In this document: positions 1-5,556 of the stretch, one piece after another
How the letters are laid out: the number at the start of each line of letters is the position of its first letter
How positions within the stretch are numbered: the first letter of the stretch is position 1
Source: an uncultured Eubacteriaceae bacterium
Lineage (GTDB): Bacteria; Bacillota; Clostridia; Lachnospirales; CAG-274
Length of the DNA stretch: 5,859 bases
Direction: 5' to 3'
Assembly (NCBI GenBank): GCA_938042265.1
Contig: CALIRN010000272.1
Span: 1-5,859 of the forward strand
The notes under the pieces: model-generated
What the model saw: only the letters and a program-made list of their open reading frames with translations
Told to the model about the DNA's origin: nothing
Databases searched by the model: none
Position numbers and translations under genes: made by a program

Positions 1-35
1 AGAAGGGGGCAGCAGTTGTCCGAGATATAAAATGA
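1..35 (+). CDS. 3' end of an upstream frame, possibly the FeoB G-domain part (partial)
   Basis: The third reading frame is open from the window edge and ends at TGA 33-35. The last ten residues read KGAAVVRDIK. The stop overlaps the ATG of the FeoB membrane gene (ATGA, 32-35), the usual sign of two translationally coupled genes. FeoB proteins normally carry an N-terminal GTPase domain and a helical spacer before the membrane part. This tail may therefore be the end of a separate FeoB G-domain protein, or the same FeoB interrupted by a frameshift. Too little sequence is present to identify it. The visible tail is charged and helix-compatible, which fits a spacer but proves nothing. Confidence 0.5.
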   Translation, partial: KGAAVVRDIK

Positions 36-1318
36 CTGCGGAACAGCTGTCAGAGAGGGCGGAGGAAATATATAGGCTTTCTGTAGACTATGGGTGCGAT
101 ATTTATAACTGTCTGGACAGAAAAATTGACCGCATTGTAATGAGCAGGGTATGGGGTCTGCCTGTTATGCTTGCTATGCTGGGACTTATATTTTATATTA
201 CCATTGTAGGTGCAAATATCCCGTCTGCCATACTAAGCTGCTGTTTTACAAGGGCAGAAGCATGGCTTTGGAGCATATCATATGGACTCCCCGAATTTTT
301 AAGAGGTCTGCTTATAGAGGGTATGTTTAAAACTCTTGGATGGGTGGTATCGGTTATGCTGCCGCCTATGGCTGTGTTCTTTCCTCTTTTTACATTGCTG
401 GAGGATATAGGCTATCTGCCCAGAATAGCCTTTGTATTGGACAGATTTTTTAAAAAAGCGGGTGCACATGGAAAAATGGTGCTTACTATCTGTATGGGCT
501 TTGGTTGCAATGCGGTGGGGGTGACAGCGGCACGTATTATTGAATCTCCCAGAGAAAGATTGATTGCCGTTATTACAAACAGCTTTATACCATGTAACGG
601 CCGCTTTCCGTCACTTATAATGCTTGCGGCAATTTTTATGGCAGGTGCGGGCAGTGCTTTTTCAGGTATCAGGATAACGGCAGTAGTGCTTTTATGTATT
701 GCTGCAAGTGTGGCAATCAGTCTTGCGGTATCGGCTTTGCTTTCAAAAACGCTGCTGAAGGGTGTTCCCTCATCTTTTGTGCTGGAGCTGCCTCCCTACA
801 GAAAGCCGCATATTTTAAGCATTCTTTACAGAAGCCTTGTGGACAGAACCATGTTTGTATTTGGAAGGGCTGTTGCCGTGGCCGCACCTGCCGGAGCTGT
901 AATATGGCTTATGCAGAATGTGTATTTGGGAGACAATAATATTATTTTTTATATTTCCGGTGCATTAAACGGGCTTGGCAGTCTTATGGGACTTGATGGA
1001 AAAATACTTACCGCCTTTATTCTGGGAATGCCGGCAAATGAAATTGTGCTGCCGCTTATTATTATGTGCTATTCGGGTGGCAGCTCTCTTATGGAGGCTG
1101 AAAGCGTCTCAGAACTTTCTGCTTTGCTTGCGGTAAACGGCTGGAGTATCAAAACCGCCGTTTGTACATTAATATTTATGCTGTGTCATTTTCCCTGCAG
1201 CACTACTTTGCTTACAATTAAAAAAGAAACAGGCAGTATAAAATGGACAATAGCAGCATTTACTATACCGCTTGTAACAGGTATATTGCTTTGCAGCATT
1301 GTAAATCTTGTTTTGTAA
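32..1318 (+). CDS. feoB: Ferrous iron transporter FeoB, membrane (permease) portion
   Basis: This inner-membrane protein forms the permease part of the Feo system for Fe2+ uptake. From the ATG at 32 it has 428 residues; full FeoB has roughly 600-800 because of an N-terminal GTPase domain, which is absent from this frame here. A helical spacer with RAEEI (9-13) and DRKIDRI (29-35) leads into the first membrane segment (about 40-62). FeoB landmarks are VSVMLPPMAVFFPLFTLLED (106-125), GYLPR (127-131), GFGCN (156-160, Cys159), ESPRERLIAV (171-180), PCNGR (187-191), GMPANE (332-337), HFPCSTT (386-392) and IKKETGSIKW (396-405). The GFGCN and PCNGR gate sequences are the clostridial variant, not the GFGCSVP type of enterobacteria. 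The same frame is open leftward to the window edge, but those codons do not look like FeoB. The ATGA overlap with the upstream frame supports starting at 32; no well-spaced Shine-Dalgarno is seen, so reinitiation or frameshifting is likely. Family identity is near certain; the gene boundary is not. Confidence 0.9.
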   Translation: MTAEQLSERAEEIYRLSVDYGCDIYNCLDRKIDRIVMSRVWGLPVMLAMLGLIFYITIVGANIPSAILSCCFTRAEAWLWSISYGLPEFLRGLLIEGMFKTLGWVVSVMLPPMAVFFPLFTLLEDIGYLPRIAFVLDRFFKKAGAHGKMVLTICMGFGCNAVGVTAARIIESPRERLIAVITNSFIPCNGRFPSLIMLAAIFMAGAGSAFSGIRITAVVLLCIAASVAISLAVSALLSKTLLKGVPSSFVLELPPYRKPHILSILYRSLVDRTMFVFGRAVAVAAPAGAVIWLMQNVYLGDNNIIFYISGALNGLGSLMGLDGKILTAFILGMPANEIVLPLIIMCYSGGSSLMEAESVSELSALLAVNGWSIKTAVCTLIFMLCHFPCSTTLLTIKKETGSIKWTIAAFTIPLVTGILLCSIVNLVL

Positions 1319-1322
1319 TATT

Positions 1323-1348
1323 AGCCGCCTTGATCGGGCGGCTGTTTT
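1323..1348 (+). terminator. Rho-independent terminator after feoB
   Basis: A 7-bp GC-rich stem pairs AGCCGCC (1323-1329) with GGCGGCT (1337-1343) around a 7-base loop. GTTTT follows. It starts five bases after the feoB stop. The T-run is short (four), so termination may be incomplete. Confidence 0.7.
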
Positions 1349-1454
1349 GCGTATTTGACAGGAATATCAGTACTGCTGCACTGAGCGTTTCAAAACTTCT
1401 GCCGTCAGATTTATTTATGATTTCAAATTTTGATACAATTATATCTTCGCCCCC

Positions 1455-1483
1455 TTGACATAAAATGCTTAAAAAGTTATTAT
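1455..1483 (+). promoter_or_regulatory. Vegetative (SigA-type) promoter for murI
   Basis: A perfect -35 TTGACA (1455-1460), a 17-base spacer and a -10 TATTAT (1478-1483) form a near-consensus housekeeping promoter. Transcription would begin near 1490, leaving about 28 bases before the ATG at 1518 but only about 10 before the ATG at 1500. This argues for the downstream start and for murI being transcribed independently of feoB. Confidence 0.75.
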
Positions 1484-1501
1484 ATTCTTAAATAAATTTA
1501 T

Positions 1502-1507
1502 GGAAAG
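1502..1507 (+). promoter_or_regulatory. Ribosome binding site that decides the murI start
   Basis: GGAAAG lies ten bases before the ATG at 1518. Nothing resembling a Shine-Dalgarno precedes the in-frame ATG at 1500; the bases there are an AT-rich AATAAATTT tract. The site also lies inside the six-codon extension that the 1500 start would add. Confidence 0.5.
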
Positions 1508-1517
1508 CAGTATTATT

Positions 1518-2270
1518 ATGGACGGAAGACAAAAACCTATAGCTGTGTTTGACTCAGGTGCAGGAGGAATAAGCGTATTAAGAGAGCTTGTACGCCTTAT
1601 GCCCGGGGAAAATTATATATATTTGGGGGATTCTCTTAATGCCCCATACGGTACCAAGGCTACCGATAAGGTAAGAGAGCTTACGGTAAAAAATATCACA
1701 GAGCTTATCAATATGGGTGTTAAGGGGGCGGTAATTGCATGCAATACAGCTACAAGCGCCGCAATCAGGACCTTAAGGGAAATGTACCCAGATATACCTA
1801 TGATAGGGCTTGAACCTGCTCTTAAGCCTGCAGCAGCGGAGGGTGGAAAGGTGCTTGTTATGGCAACTCAGCTTACACTGCGTGAGGAAAAGCTTCATAC
1901 GCTTATGGATAAATATAGTGATAAGGCAGAGATTATTCTGCTGCCGTGCCCCGATTTGGTAGAGTTTGCCGAAAAAGGGATTACAAGTGGTGACGAACTG
2001 GACAGCTATTTGAATGATATACTTAATCCATATATTGGCAGTACAAATGCAATTGTACTTGGCTGCACGCATTTTCCGCTTGTAAGGGAAGCTATACAAA
2101 AGGCGGCAGGCAGCATCAAGCTGTATGACGGTGGCAGCGGTGCTGCAAGACAGGCAAAGCGACAGCTTGAAAAAAGAGATTTGTTATCGGATAATACGCA
2201 GGGAACTATTGAGTTTTTTAGTAGCCTTAAAGGAAAGGAAGAGCTTTATAAAAGGTTGTTTTATATGTAA
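1518..2270 (+). CDS. murI: Glutamate racemase
   Basis: A cofactor-independent cytoplasmic enzyme that interconverts L- and D-glutamate, supplying D-Glu for the second residue of the peptidoglycan stem peptide. From the ATG at 1518 the protein has 250 residues, close to the usual 255-285. FDSGAGG (11-17) near the N-terminus holds the conserved Asp and Ser. GDSLNAPYG (37-45) matches the family's GD-x3-PYG motif. The two catalytic cysteines are visible: Cys75 in ACNTATS (74-80) and Cys183 in GCTHFPL (182-188), with the conserved Thr and His beside the latter. An in-frame ATG at 1500 would add six residues (MESSII), but spacing to the promoter and ribosome site favours 1518. The gene is flanked by its own promoter and terminator, so it is probably monocistronic. 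It converges with the mazF end of the minus-strand cluster. Nothing is missing from the active site. Confidence 0.95.
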   Translation: MDGRQKPIAVFDSGAGGISVLRELVRLMPGENYIYLGDSLNAPYGTKATDKVRELTVKNITELINMGVKGAVIACNTATSAAIRTLREMYPDIPMIGLEPALKPAAAEGGKVLVMATQLTLREEKLHTLMDKYSDKAEIILLPCPDLVEFAEKGITSGDELDSYLNDILNPYIGSTNAIVLGCTHFPLVREAIQKAAGSIKLYDGGSGAARQAKRQLEKRDLLSDNTQGTIEFFSSLKGKEELYKRLFYM

Positions 2271-2306
2271 AAGGAGTACATGTTTTTAAAATCTGCACTC
2301 CTTTTT
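2269..2306 (+). terminator. Rho-independent terminator after murI
   Basis: AAAAGGAGT (2269-2277), starting within the stop codon, pairs over nine bases with ACTCCTTTT (2297-2305). The loop is 19 bases and can add a CA/TG pair beyond one mismatch. The 3' arm ends in five T. The A-rich 5' arm means the hairpin could also act weakly on minus-strand transcripts. Confidence 0.7.
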
Positions 2307-2497
2307 ACAATATATCGTAACTGCGTTCCGTTTACAGTGTTCGTTTCTCTCGCAAAGTACCCGGTTTTACAGGGTTATATAACTAATCCGTATTTGCGTA
2401 GGGGCAACTTATCATAGCAAAAAAGTATAAATCCTTTTTTTATTCGATAAGTTATATTAGCTGTAAATTGTGCTTATTAGTAAGCTGAATACTGATT
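2307..2497. other. Convergent non-coding region between murI and mazF
   Basis: No convincing gene is seen on either strand in these 191 bases. Contents noted are an imperfect direct repeat (2328-2341 and 2361-2376), a long-looped inverted repeat AACTTATC (2406-2413) with GATAAGTT (2446-2453), and a small hairpin GCTTA/TAAGC (2472-2485) just after the mazF stop. None forms a clear intrinsic terminator for mazF. Confidence 0.6.
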
Positions 2498-2869
2498 TTA
2501 CTTATTCTCCTCTGCAGCATTATTGCTATGTAACCCGAGGCTAACAAGCAGCGCCTTATCAACCCTGTGCATCATTTCCTCGTCAAGATGCCCTATTTTT
2601 TCCCTTAACCGTTTTTTGTCAATAGTCCTTATCTGCTCCAACAGAATGACACTGTCCTTTACAAGAAAATATTTCCTGCTGTCTACTTCAATATGTGTAG
2701 GCAGCTTTGCCTTGTTCATCTGTGAGGTAATGGCAACACAGATAACCGTAGGACTGTAGCGGTTGCCCACATCATTTTGTACTATCAATACAGGACGGAC
2801 CCCACCTTGCTCTGAACCTACAACAGGGCTTAAATCTGCATAAAAAATATCCCCTCTTTTTACTGTCAT
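2498..2869 (-). CDS. mazF: MazF/PemK-family endoribonuclease toxin (EndoA/NdoA type)
   Basis: A predicted sequence-specific mRNA-cleaving toxin of 123 residues; the Bacillus protein EndoA/NdoA is about 116. The N-terminus KRGDIFYADLSPVVGSEQGG (4-23) and the blocks RPVLIVQND (25-33), SPTVICVAITSQ (39-50), KAKLPTH (53-59) and DSVILLEQIRTIDKKRL (72-88) follow the EndoA pattern closely. Arg25 and Thr48, the positions I recall as catalytic in EndoA, are both present, so activity is expected. EndoA cuts at UACAU; the specificity here is only inferred from likeness. A strong Shine-Dalgarno (AGGAGAGG on the minus strand, 2876-2883) lies six bases before the ATG. In Bacillus the order is alr, antitoxin, toxin. 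Here no antitoxin gene fits in the 82 bases between alr and mazF, and a terminator occupies that gap. The C-terminal tail (SNNAAEENK) is a few residues longer than in EndoA. Confidence 0.93.
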   Translation of the reverse strand: MTVKRGDIFYADLSPVVGSEQGGVRPVLIVQNDVGNRYSPTVICVAITSQMNKAKLPTHIEVDSRKYFLVKDSVILLEQIRTIDKKRLREKIGHLDEEMMHRVDKALLVSLGLHSNNAAEENK

Positions 2870-2892
2870 ATATAACCTCTCCTAACCTTTAA

Positions 2893-2939
2893 CCAAATAA
2901 AAAATGCCGATAATGAATCTTTTATATTCATTATCGGCA
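2893..2939 (-). terminator. Strong intrinsic terminator between alr and mazF
   Basis: A perfect 14-bp stem pairs 2905-2918 with 2926-2939 around a 7-base loop. On the minus strand it is followed by TTTTTTATTT (2895-2904). The first arm encountered starts 12 bases after the alr stop. The T-tract lies only on the mazF side, so it acts on transcripts leaving alr. mazF must be expressed by read-through or from a promoter I could not identify. Confidence 0.88.
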
Positions 2940-2951
2940 AGTTTAGAAATT

Positions 2952-4109
2952 TTATACAAGTGCTACGGTTTTTACTACACTGTTGTTTCTTATATATATT
3001 CTGGGTACTCTTTTGCCTATGCCGCAGACTACCTCATAATTTATTGTGCCCATAATATTCGCAAGCTCGTCGGCGGTGACGCTTTTGCCGCCGGCAGTAC
3101 CTATAACCGTTACATCATCACCCATATTTACATCCTTTATGTGGGTAACATCAAGCATAAGCTGATCCATGCATACATTACCTATTACATCAGCATACTG
3201 ACCGTTTACAATCATACGTGCTCTGTTACTTAAAAGACGTGAGTAGCCATCTGCATAGCCTATGGGTACAGTGGCAATTTTGGTAAGCTTGTGGGTGTAG
3301 TATTTTCTGCCATAGCCCACACCTATGCCTGCGGGTAGCTCCTTTACATAACTTACGTGGGTTTTTATGCTCATGGCAGGTATTAAGTCAATATCTGTAC
3401 TGACCTCATTGCTTGGAAGCATACCGTAAATAATTACCCCTGCTCTTACCATATCCATCTGCATTTCAGGCAGATCAATTATGGTGGCGCTGTTGGCACA
3501 GTGTCTTATTAGCCCTTTGTGTCCTCTTTCTTCTATTCCGTCGGTCATATACTTAAAACGCTCAAACTGCTTCCATGTAAAAGCTTTGTCAGCCTCGTCT
3601 GCTGTAGAAAAGTGCGTAAACACACCGGTTATTCTCAAGTTTGGCAGTTTAAAAATTCGGTCTATTTCCTCAAGGCTTTCCTGACAGGGTAAGAAGCCTA
3701 TACGGCTCATACCGGTATCAATGGATATGTGGGCATAGGCGGTTTTATTCAGCCTTACTGCCGTATCGGAAAGCTGCTTTGCAAGCTGATATGAAAATAC
3801 CGTTTGGGTAAGCTCATTTAAAATCACATCTTCCAGTCTGTTTTCAACAGTGTAGCCAAGTATAAGTATAGGCACAAATATATTGTTGCTCCTTAAAGCG
3901 ATACCCTCCTCAAAGGTTGCAACAGCAAGCTCATCTGCACCGTTATACAGGCACACCTGACTTACCTCTACCGCACCGTGTCCATAGGCGTCAGCTTTAA
4001 CTACAGCCAAAAGCCTTGTTTTGGGCTCAATCTTCTTTTTAATTTCCTTAATGTTATGTCCTATTGCGTCAAGATTAATTTCTGCAGCAAGTCTTTGGTA
4101 TTCTAACAT
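2952..4109 (-). CDS. alr: Alanine racemase
   Basis: A PLP-dependent cytoplasmic enzyme converting L-alanine to D-alanine for the D-Ala-D-Ala end of peptidoglycan precursors. In spore-formers alanine racemases can also affect germination. At 385 residues it is a normal length. The PLP-binding lysine is Lys38 in VVKADAYGHG (36-45). ISIDTGMSRIGF (128-139) carries Arg136, which corresponds to the PLP-ring arginine of the Geobacillus enzyme. HFSTAD (166-171), HCANSA (203-208) and RAGVIIYG (222-229) are in place. The second catalytic base is Tyr266 in GVGYGR (263-268), and CMDQLMLDVT (313-322) is the substrate-site strand. GAGGTG, five bases before the ATG, is the ribosome site. The gene begins 12 bases after the lipoprotein gene stops, so the two form one operon. 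The gene ends just before a strong terminator. Confidence 0.97.
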   Translation of the reverse strand: MLEYQRLAAEINLDAIGHNIKEIKKKIEPKTRLLAVVKADAYGHGAVEVSQVCLYNGADELAVATFEEGIALRSNNIFVPILILGYTVENRLEDVILNELTQTVFSYQLAKQLSDTAVRLNKTAYAHISIDTGMSRIGFLPCQESLEEIDRIFKLPNLRITGVFTHFSTADEADKAFTWKQFERFKYMTDGIEERGHKGLIRHCANSATIIDLPEMQMDMVRAGVIIYGMLPSNEVSTDIDLIPAMSIKTHVSYVKELPAGIGVGYGRKYYTHKLTKIATVPIGYADGYSRLLSNRARMIVNGQYADVIGNVCMDQLMLDVTHIKDVNMGDDVTVIGTAGGKSVTADELANIMGTINYEVVCGIGKRVPRIYIRNNSVVKTVALV

Positions 4110-4121
4110 TATTACACCTCG

Positions 4122-4733
4122 TTATTTTTGCGGTACAAACTCGTTTTCTTCAAGCTTACAGTTATACTCAAAGCTGTTAAAGATAACGGAAATTCTTTCA
4201 CCACCCTCAGTATCATAAATAATGAGCTTTTTAGGAAACATGGTTTCATTGTCGACCCACAGCTTTTCTGTTGCCAGATATTTGCCTGCACCTTCTATAT
4301 TTGCTTCAAGCACCGTACATTGCGCACCGTCGGTTTTGGCGGTAGTAACAGTGGTGTCGTTGCTTTTTACGTAATTTTCAATAAAGGAGAAAAGTATCAG
4401 CTCATGTCTTTCCGGCTTATCCTGTGAATTGACGCTGATTTTCTTTTCTACATTAGGATTATACTGCCAAATCATCTTTCCGTCAAATAAAATTGCATTA
4501 TCCTTAAAGTTTTCGGGGAAATATGTAACCATTTTGTACCTGCCGTCATTTGCGGCTGTTTGTATGGCTTTGTAAACGGTGTTTTCTTCCTTTTGAATAT
4601 ATGTGATTTCCACATCTGCCCGGTAGTTTTCCATATTAATCAGTTTATCTTGAACTGTGGCATAGCCATTTGCTTTAAACGAACAGCCACACAGCGTCAG
4701 CAGCAAAAAAAGTGAAAGTATAATTTTTTTCAT
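4122..4733 (-). CDS. GerS/YdcC-like lipoprotein (LolA-fold family)
   Basis: A 203-residue exported lipoprotein. MKK plus a hydrophobic stretch (4-14) ends in the lipobox LCGC, with Cys17 the expected lipidated residue, so it should sit on the outer face of the cytoplasmic membrane (the forespore-facing membrane if made during sporulation). The mature part resembles the LolA/YdcC group: an early ENYRADVEITY strand (35-45), W-x-YNP (89-93), LWVDNETMFPKKLIIYD (158-174) and a terminal FNSFEYN...F pattern (185-199). It lies 12 bases upstream of alr, as Bacillus ydcC and C. difficile gerS do. GerS is needed for spore cortex modification and germination, acting with the amidase CwlD. That function is inferred here from synteny and protein type. 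GGAG, eight bases before the ATG, is the ribosome site. A general lipoprotein-sorting or envelope role is the alternative. Confidence 0.75.
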   Translation of the reverse strand: MKKIILSLFLLLTLCGCSFKANGYATVQDKLINMENYRADVEITYIQKEENTVYKAIQTAANDGRYKMVTYFPENFKDNAILFDGKMIWQYNPNVEKKISVNSQDKPERHELILFSFIENYVKSNDTTVTTAKTDGAQCTVLEANIEGAGKYLATEKLWVDNETMFPKKLIIYDTEGGERISVIFNSFEYNCKLEENEFVPQK

Positions 4734-4760
4734 ATTAATAGCTCCATTTGTTTTGTTTAA

Positions 4761-4790
4761 ATTATATGAATATTTGCTTTAGATATGCAA
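4761..4790 (-). promoter_or_regulatory. Promoter of the lipoprotein–alr operon (SigA-like, overlapping a SigE-like -10)
   Basis: Read on the minus strand, TTGCAT (4785-4790), an 18-base spacer and a perfect TATAAT (4761-4766) form a vegetative promoter about 28 bases before the lipoprotein start. The -10 lies within CATATAAT (4761-4768), which matches the mother-cell SigE -10 pattern CATANNNT. An upstream ATA (4784-4786) stands 15 bases away, slightly short of the usual SigE spacing. Which sigma factor is used cannot be settled from sequence. Confidence 0.6.
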
Positions 4791-4812
4791 ACAATAATGA
4801 TGGTGATATTTT

Positions 4813-5166
4813 ATGAAAAAATTTATGCCAAGTGCAATCATAGGTATAGTAACGGGGGTTGTAAACGGTCTTTTCGGCTCGGGAGGCGGTACGGTTTTAG
4901 TTCCGTGTATGGAGCGATTTTTAAAAACTGAGGCGCAGAAAGCACATGCCACGGCTATAGCCGTAATTTTACCCTTGTCGGTAATAAGCGCTTTTTTATA
5001 TATTAACAGACTTAGTGTGGATATTAAAAGCTTGCTGCTCGTGTGCGGAGGCGGTATAGTGGGCGGATTTATAGGCGCAAAGCTGTTAGGAAAAATCAGC
5101 GCAAAATGGCTGCATATTATATTTGGTGTTTTTATGCTGGCAGGTGCAGTAAGAATGATAATGTAG
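4813..5166 (+). CDS. Half-length TauE/SafE (TSUP) family membrane protein, first of pair
   Basis: A 117-residue integral membrane protein with four likely membrane segments (about 6-30, 45-64, 72-92, 98-116). The TSUP glycine signature is GVVNGLFGSGGGTVLVP (15-31), followed by the usual HATA (45-48) and a second glycine stretch GGGIVGGFIGAKLLG (79-93). TauE/SafE transporters are typically about 250 residues made of two such repeats; this is one repeat. A second half-length gene follows after 15 bases, so the two probably assemble as a heterodimer. Known family substrates are sulfite, sulfonates, sulfoacetate and related organic anions; the substrate here is unknown. The ribosome site is weak (GGTGAT, five bases before the ATG). 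The start is divergent from the lipoprotein–alr operon, with 79 bases between the start codons. The product ends MIM at the TAG, which overlaps the next gene's AGGAGG. Confidence 0.85.
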   Translation: MKKFMPSAIIGIVTGVVNGLFGSGGGTVLVPCMERFLKTEAQKAHATAIAVILPLSVISAFLYINRLSVDIKSLLLVCGGGIVGGFIGAKLLGKISAKWLHIIFGVFMLAGAVRMIM

Positions 5167-5181
5167 GAGGTTTAAAATTTA

Positions 5182-5556
5182 ATGTGGCTTTTTATAACAG
5201 GTGTGCTTTCGGGTATAATAAGCGGCATGGGAATAGGAGGCGGAACAATACTTATACCTGCACTCAGTATTTTTTTTAATATGCCGCAAAAGACGGCACA
5301 GAGCATAAATCTGATTTATTTTATACCTACTGCCGCAGCGGCACTTATTACTCACATTAAAAACAAACGTATTGAAACTCAAAGCATTAAGCTGATTATT
5401 CCGCTTGGTATTATAGGTGCGGTTATAGGCTCGTTTATAGCACTGGGGCTTGACAACTCACTTTTGCGCACAATGTTTGGATGGTTTATGCTTGTAATGG
5501 GTATAAGAGAAATATATATAGGAATGCGAAAGGAGGATAAAAATGGAGGTAAATGA
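5182..5556 (+). CDS. Half-length TauE/SafE (TSUP) family membrane protein, second of pair
   Basis: A 124-residue membrane protein with about four segments (1-28, 43-58, 69-90, 94-114). It starts directly with the signature GIISGMGIGGGTILIP (11-26), then QSINLIYFIPTAAAAL (40-55) and GIIGAVIGSFIAL (77-89). It is a second, diverged TSUP repeat, not a copy of its neighbour. AGGAGG (5165-5170) lies 11 bases before the ATG and overlaps the upstream stop, so translation is probably coupled. It carries its own ribosome site and start, and it is in a different frame separated by several non-coding bases. A true two-gene arrangement is therefore more likely than a broken full-length gene. The hydrophilic tail RKEDKNGGK overlaps the ribosome site and first codons of the next small gene. 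Together with its partner it should form a small-anion or sulfur-compound transporter. Confidence 0.85.
   Translation: MWLFITGVLSGIISGMGIGGGTILIPALSIFFNMPQKTAQSINLIYFIPTAAAALITHIKNKRIETQSIKLIIPLGIIGAVIGSFIALGLDNSLLRTMFGWFMLVMGIREIYIGMRKEDKNGGK
5531..5536 (+). promoter_or_regulatory. Ribosome binding site for the overlapping 56-codon gene
   Basis: A perfect AGGAGG lies six bases before the ATG at 5543, inside the end of the second TSUP gene. It is the strongest evidence that the short overlapping frame is translated. Confidence 0.75.

Noticed and set aside
1243..1458. A 71-codon plus-strand frame across the feoB end
   Set aside because: It starts inside feoB, has no ribosome site, and runs through the feoB terminator.
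1773..2099. A 108-codon frame antisense to murI
   Set aside because: It lies wholly within a well-supported gene, and its composition looks like an antisense shadow rather than a folded protein.
2472..2485. A GCTTA/TAAGC hairpin after the mazF stop as its terminator
   Set aside because: The stem has only five AT-rich pairs and no adjacent T-run on the minus strand.
2307..2497. A tRNA or CRISPR array in the murI–mazF gap
   Set aside because: There is no cloverleaf or T-loop consensus, and only two imperfect repeat copies without regular spacers.
2904..3233. A 109-codon plus-strand frame antisense to the end of alr
   Set aside because: It begins in the alr terminator stem, lacks a ribosome site, and its tyrosine- and isoleucine-rich content is typical of an antisense shadow.
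4128..4427. A 99-codon plus-strand frame antisense to the lipoprotein gene
   Set aside because: It lacks start signals and overlaps a complete lipoprotein gene with a lipobox.
2498..4733. UACAU sites (the Bacillus MazF target) in the minus-strand mRNAs of mazF (2528-2532), alr (3575-3579) and the lipoprotein gene (4523-4527), suggesting self-regulation
   Set aside because: Roughly two such pentamers are expected by chance in about 2.2 kb, so three is not enrichment. The toxin's true specificity is also unknown.
5160..5185. A frameshift breaking one full-length TauE/SafE gene
   Set aside because: The second half has its own AGGAGG and ATG, several non-coding bases lie between the frames, and each half begins with a complete TSUP signature.
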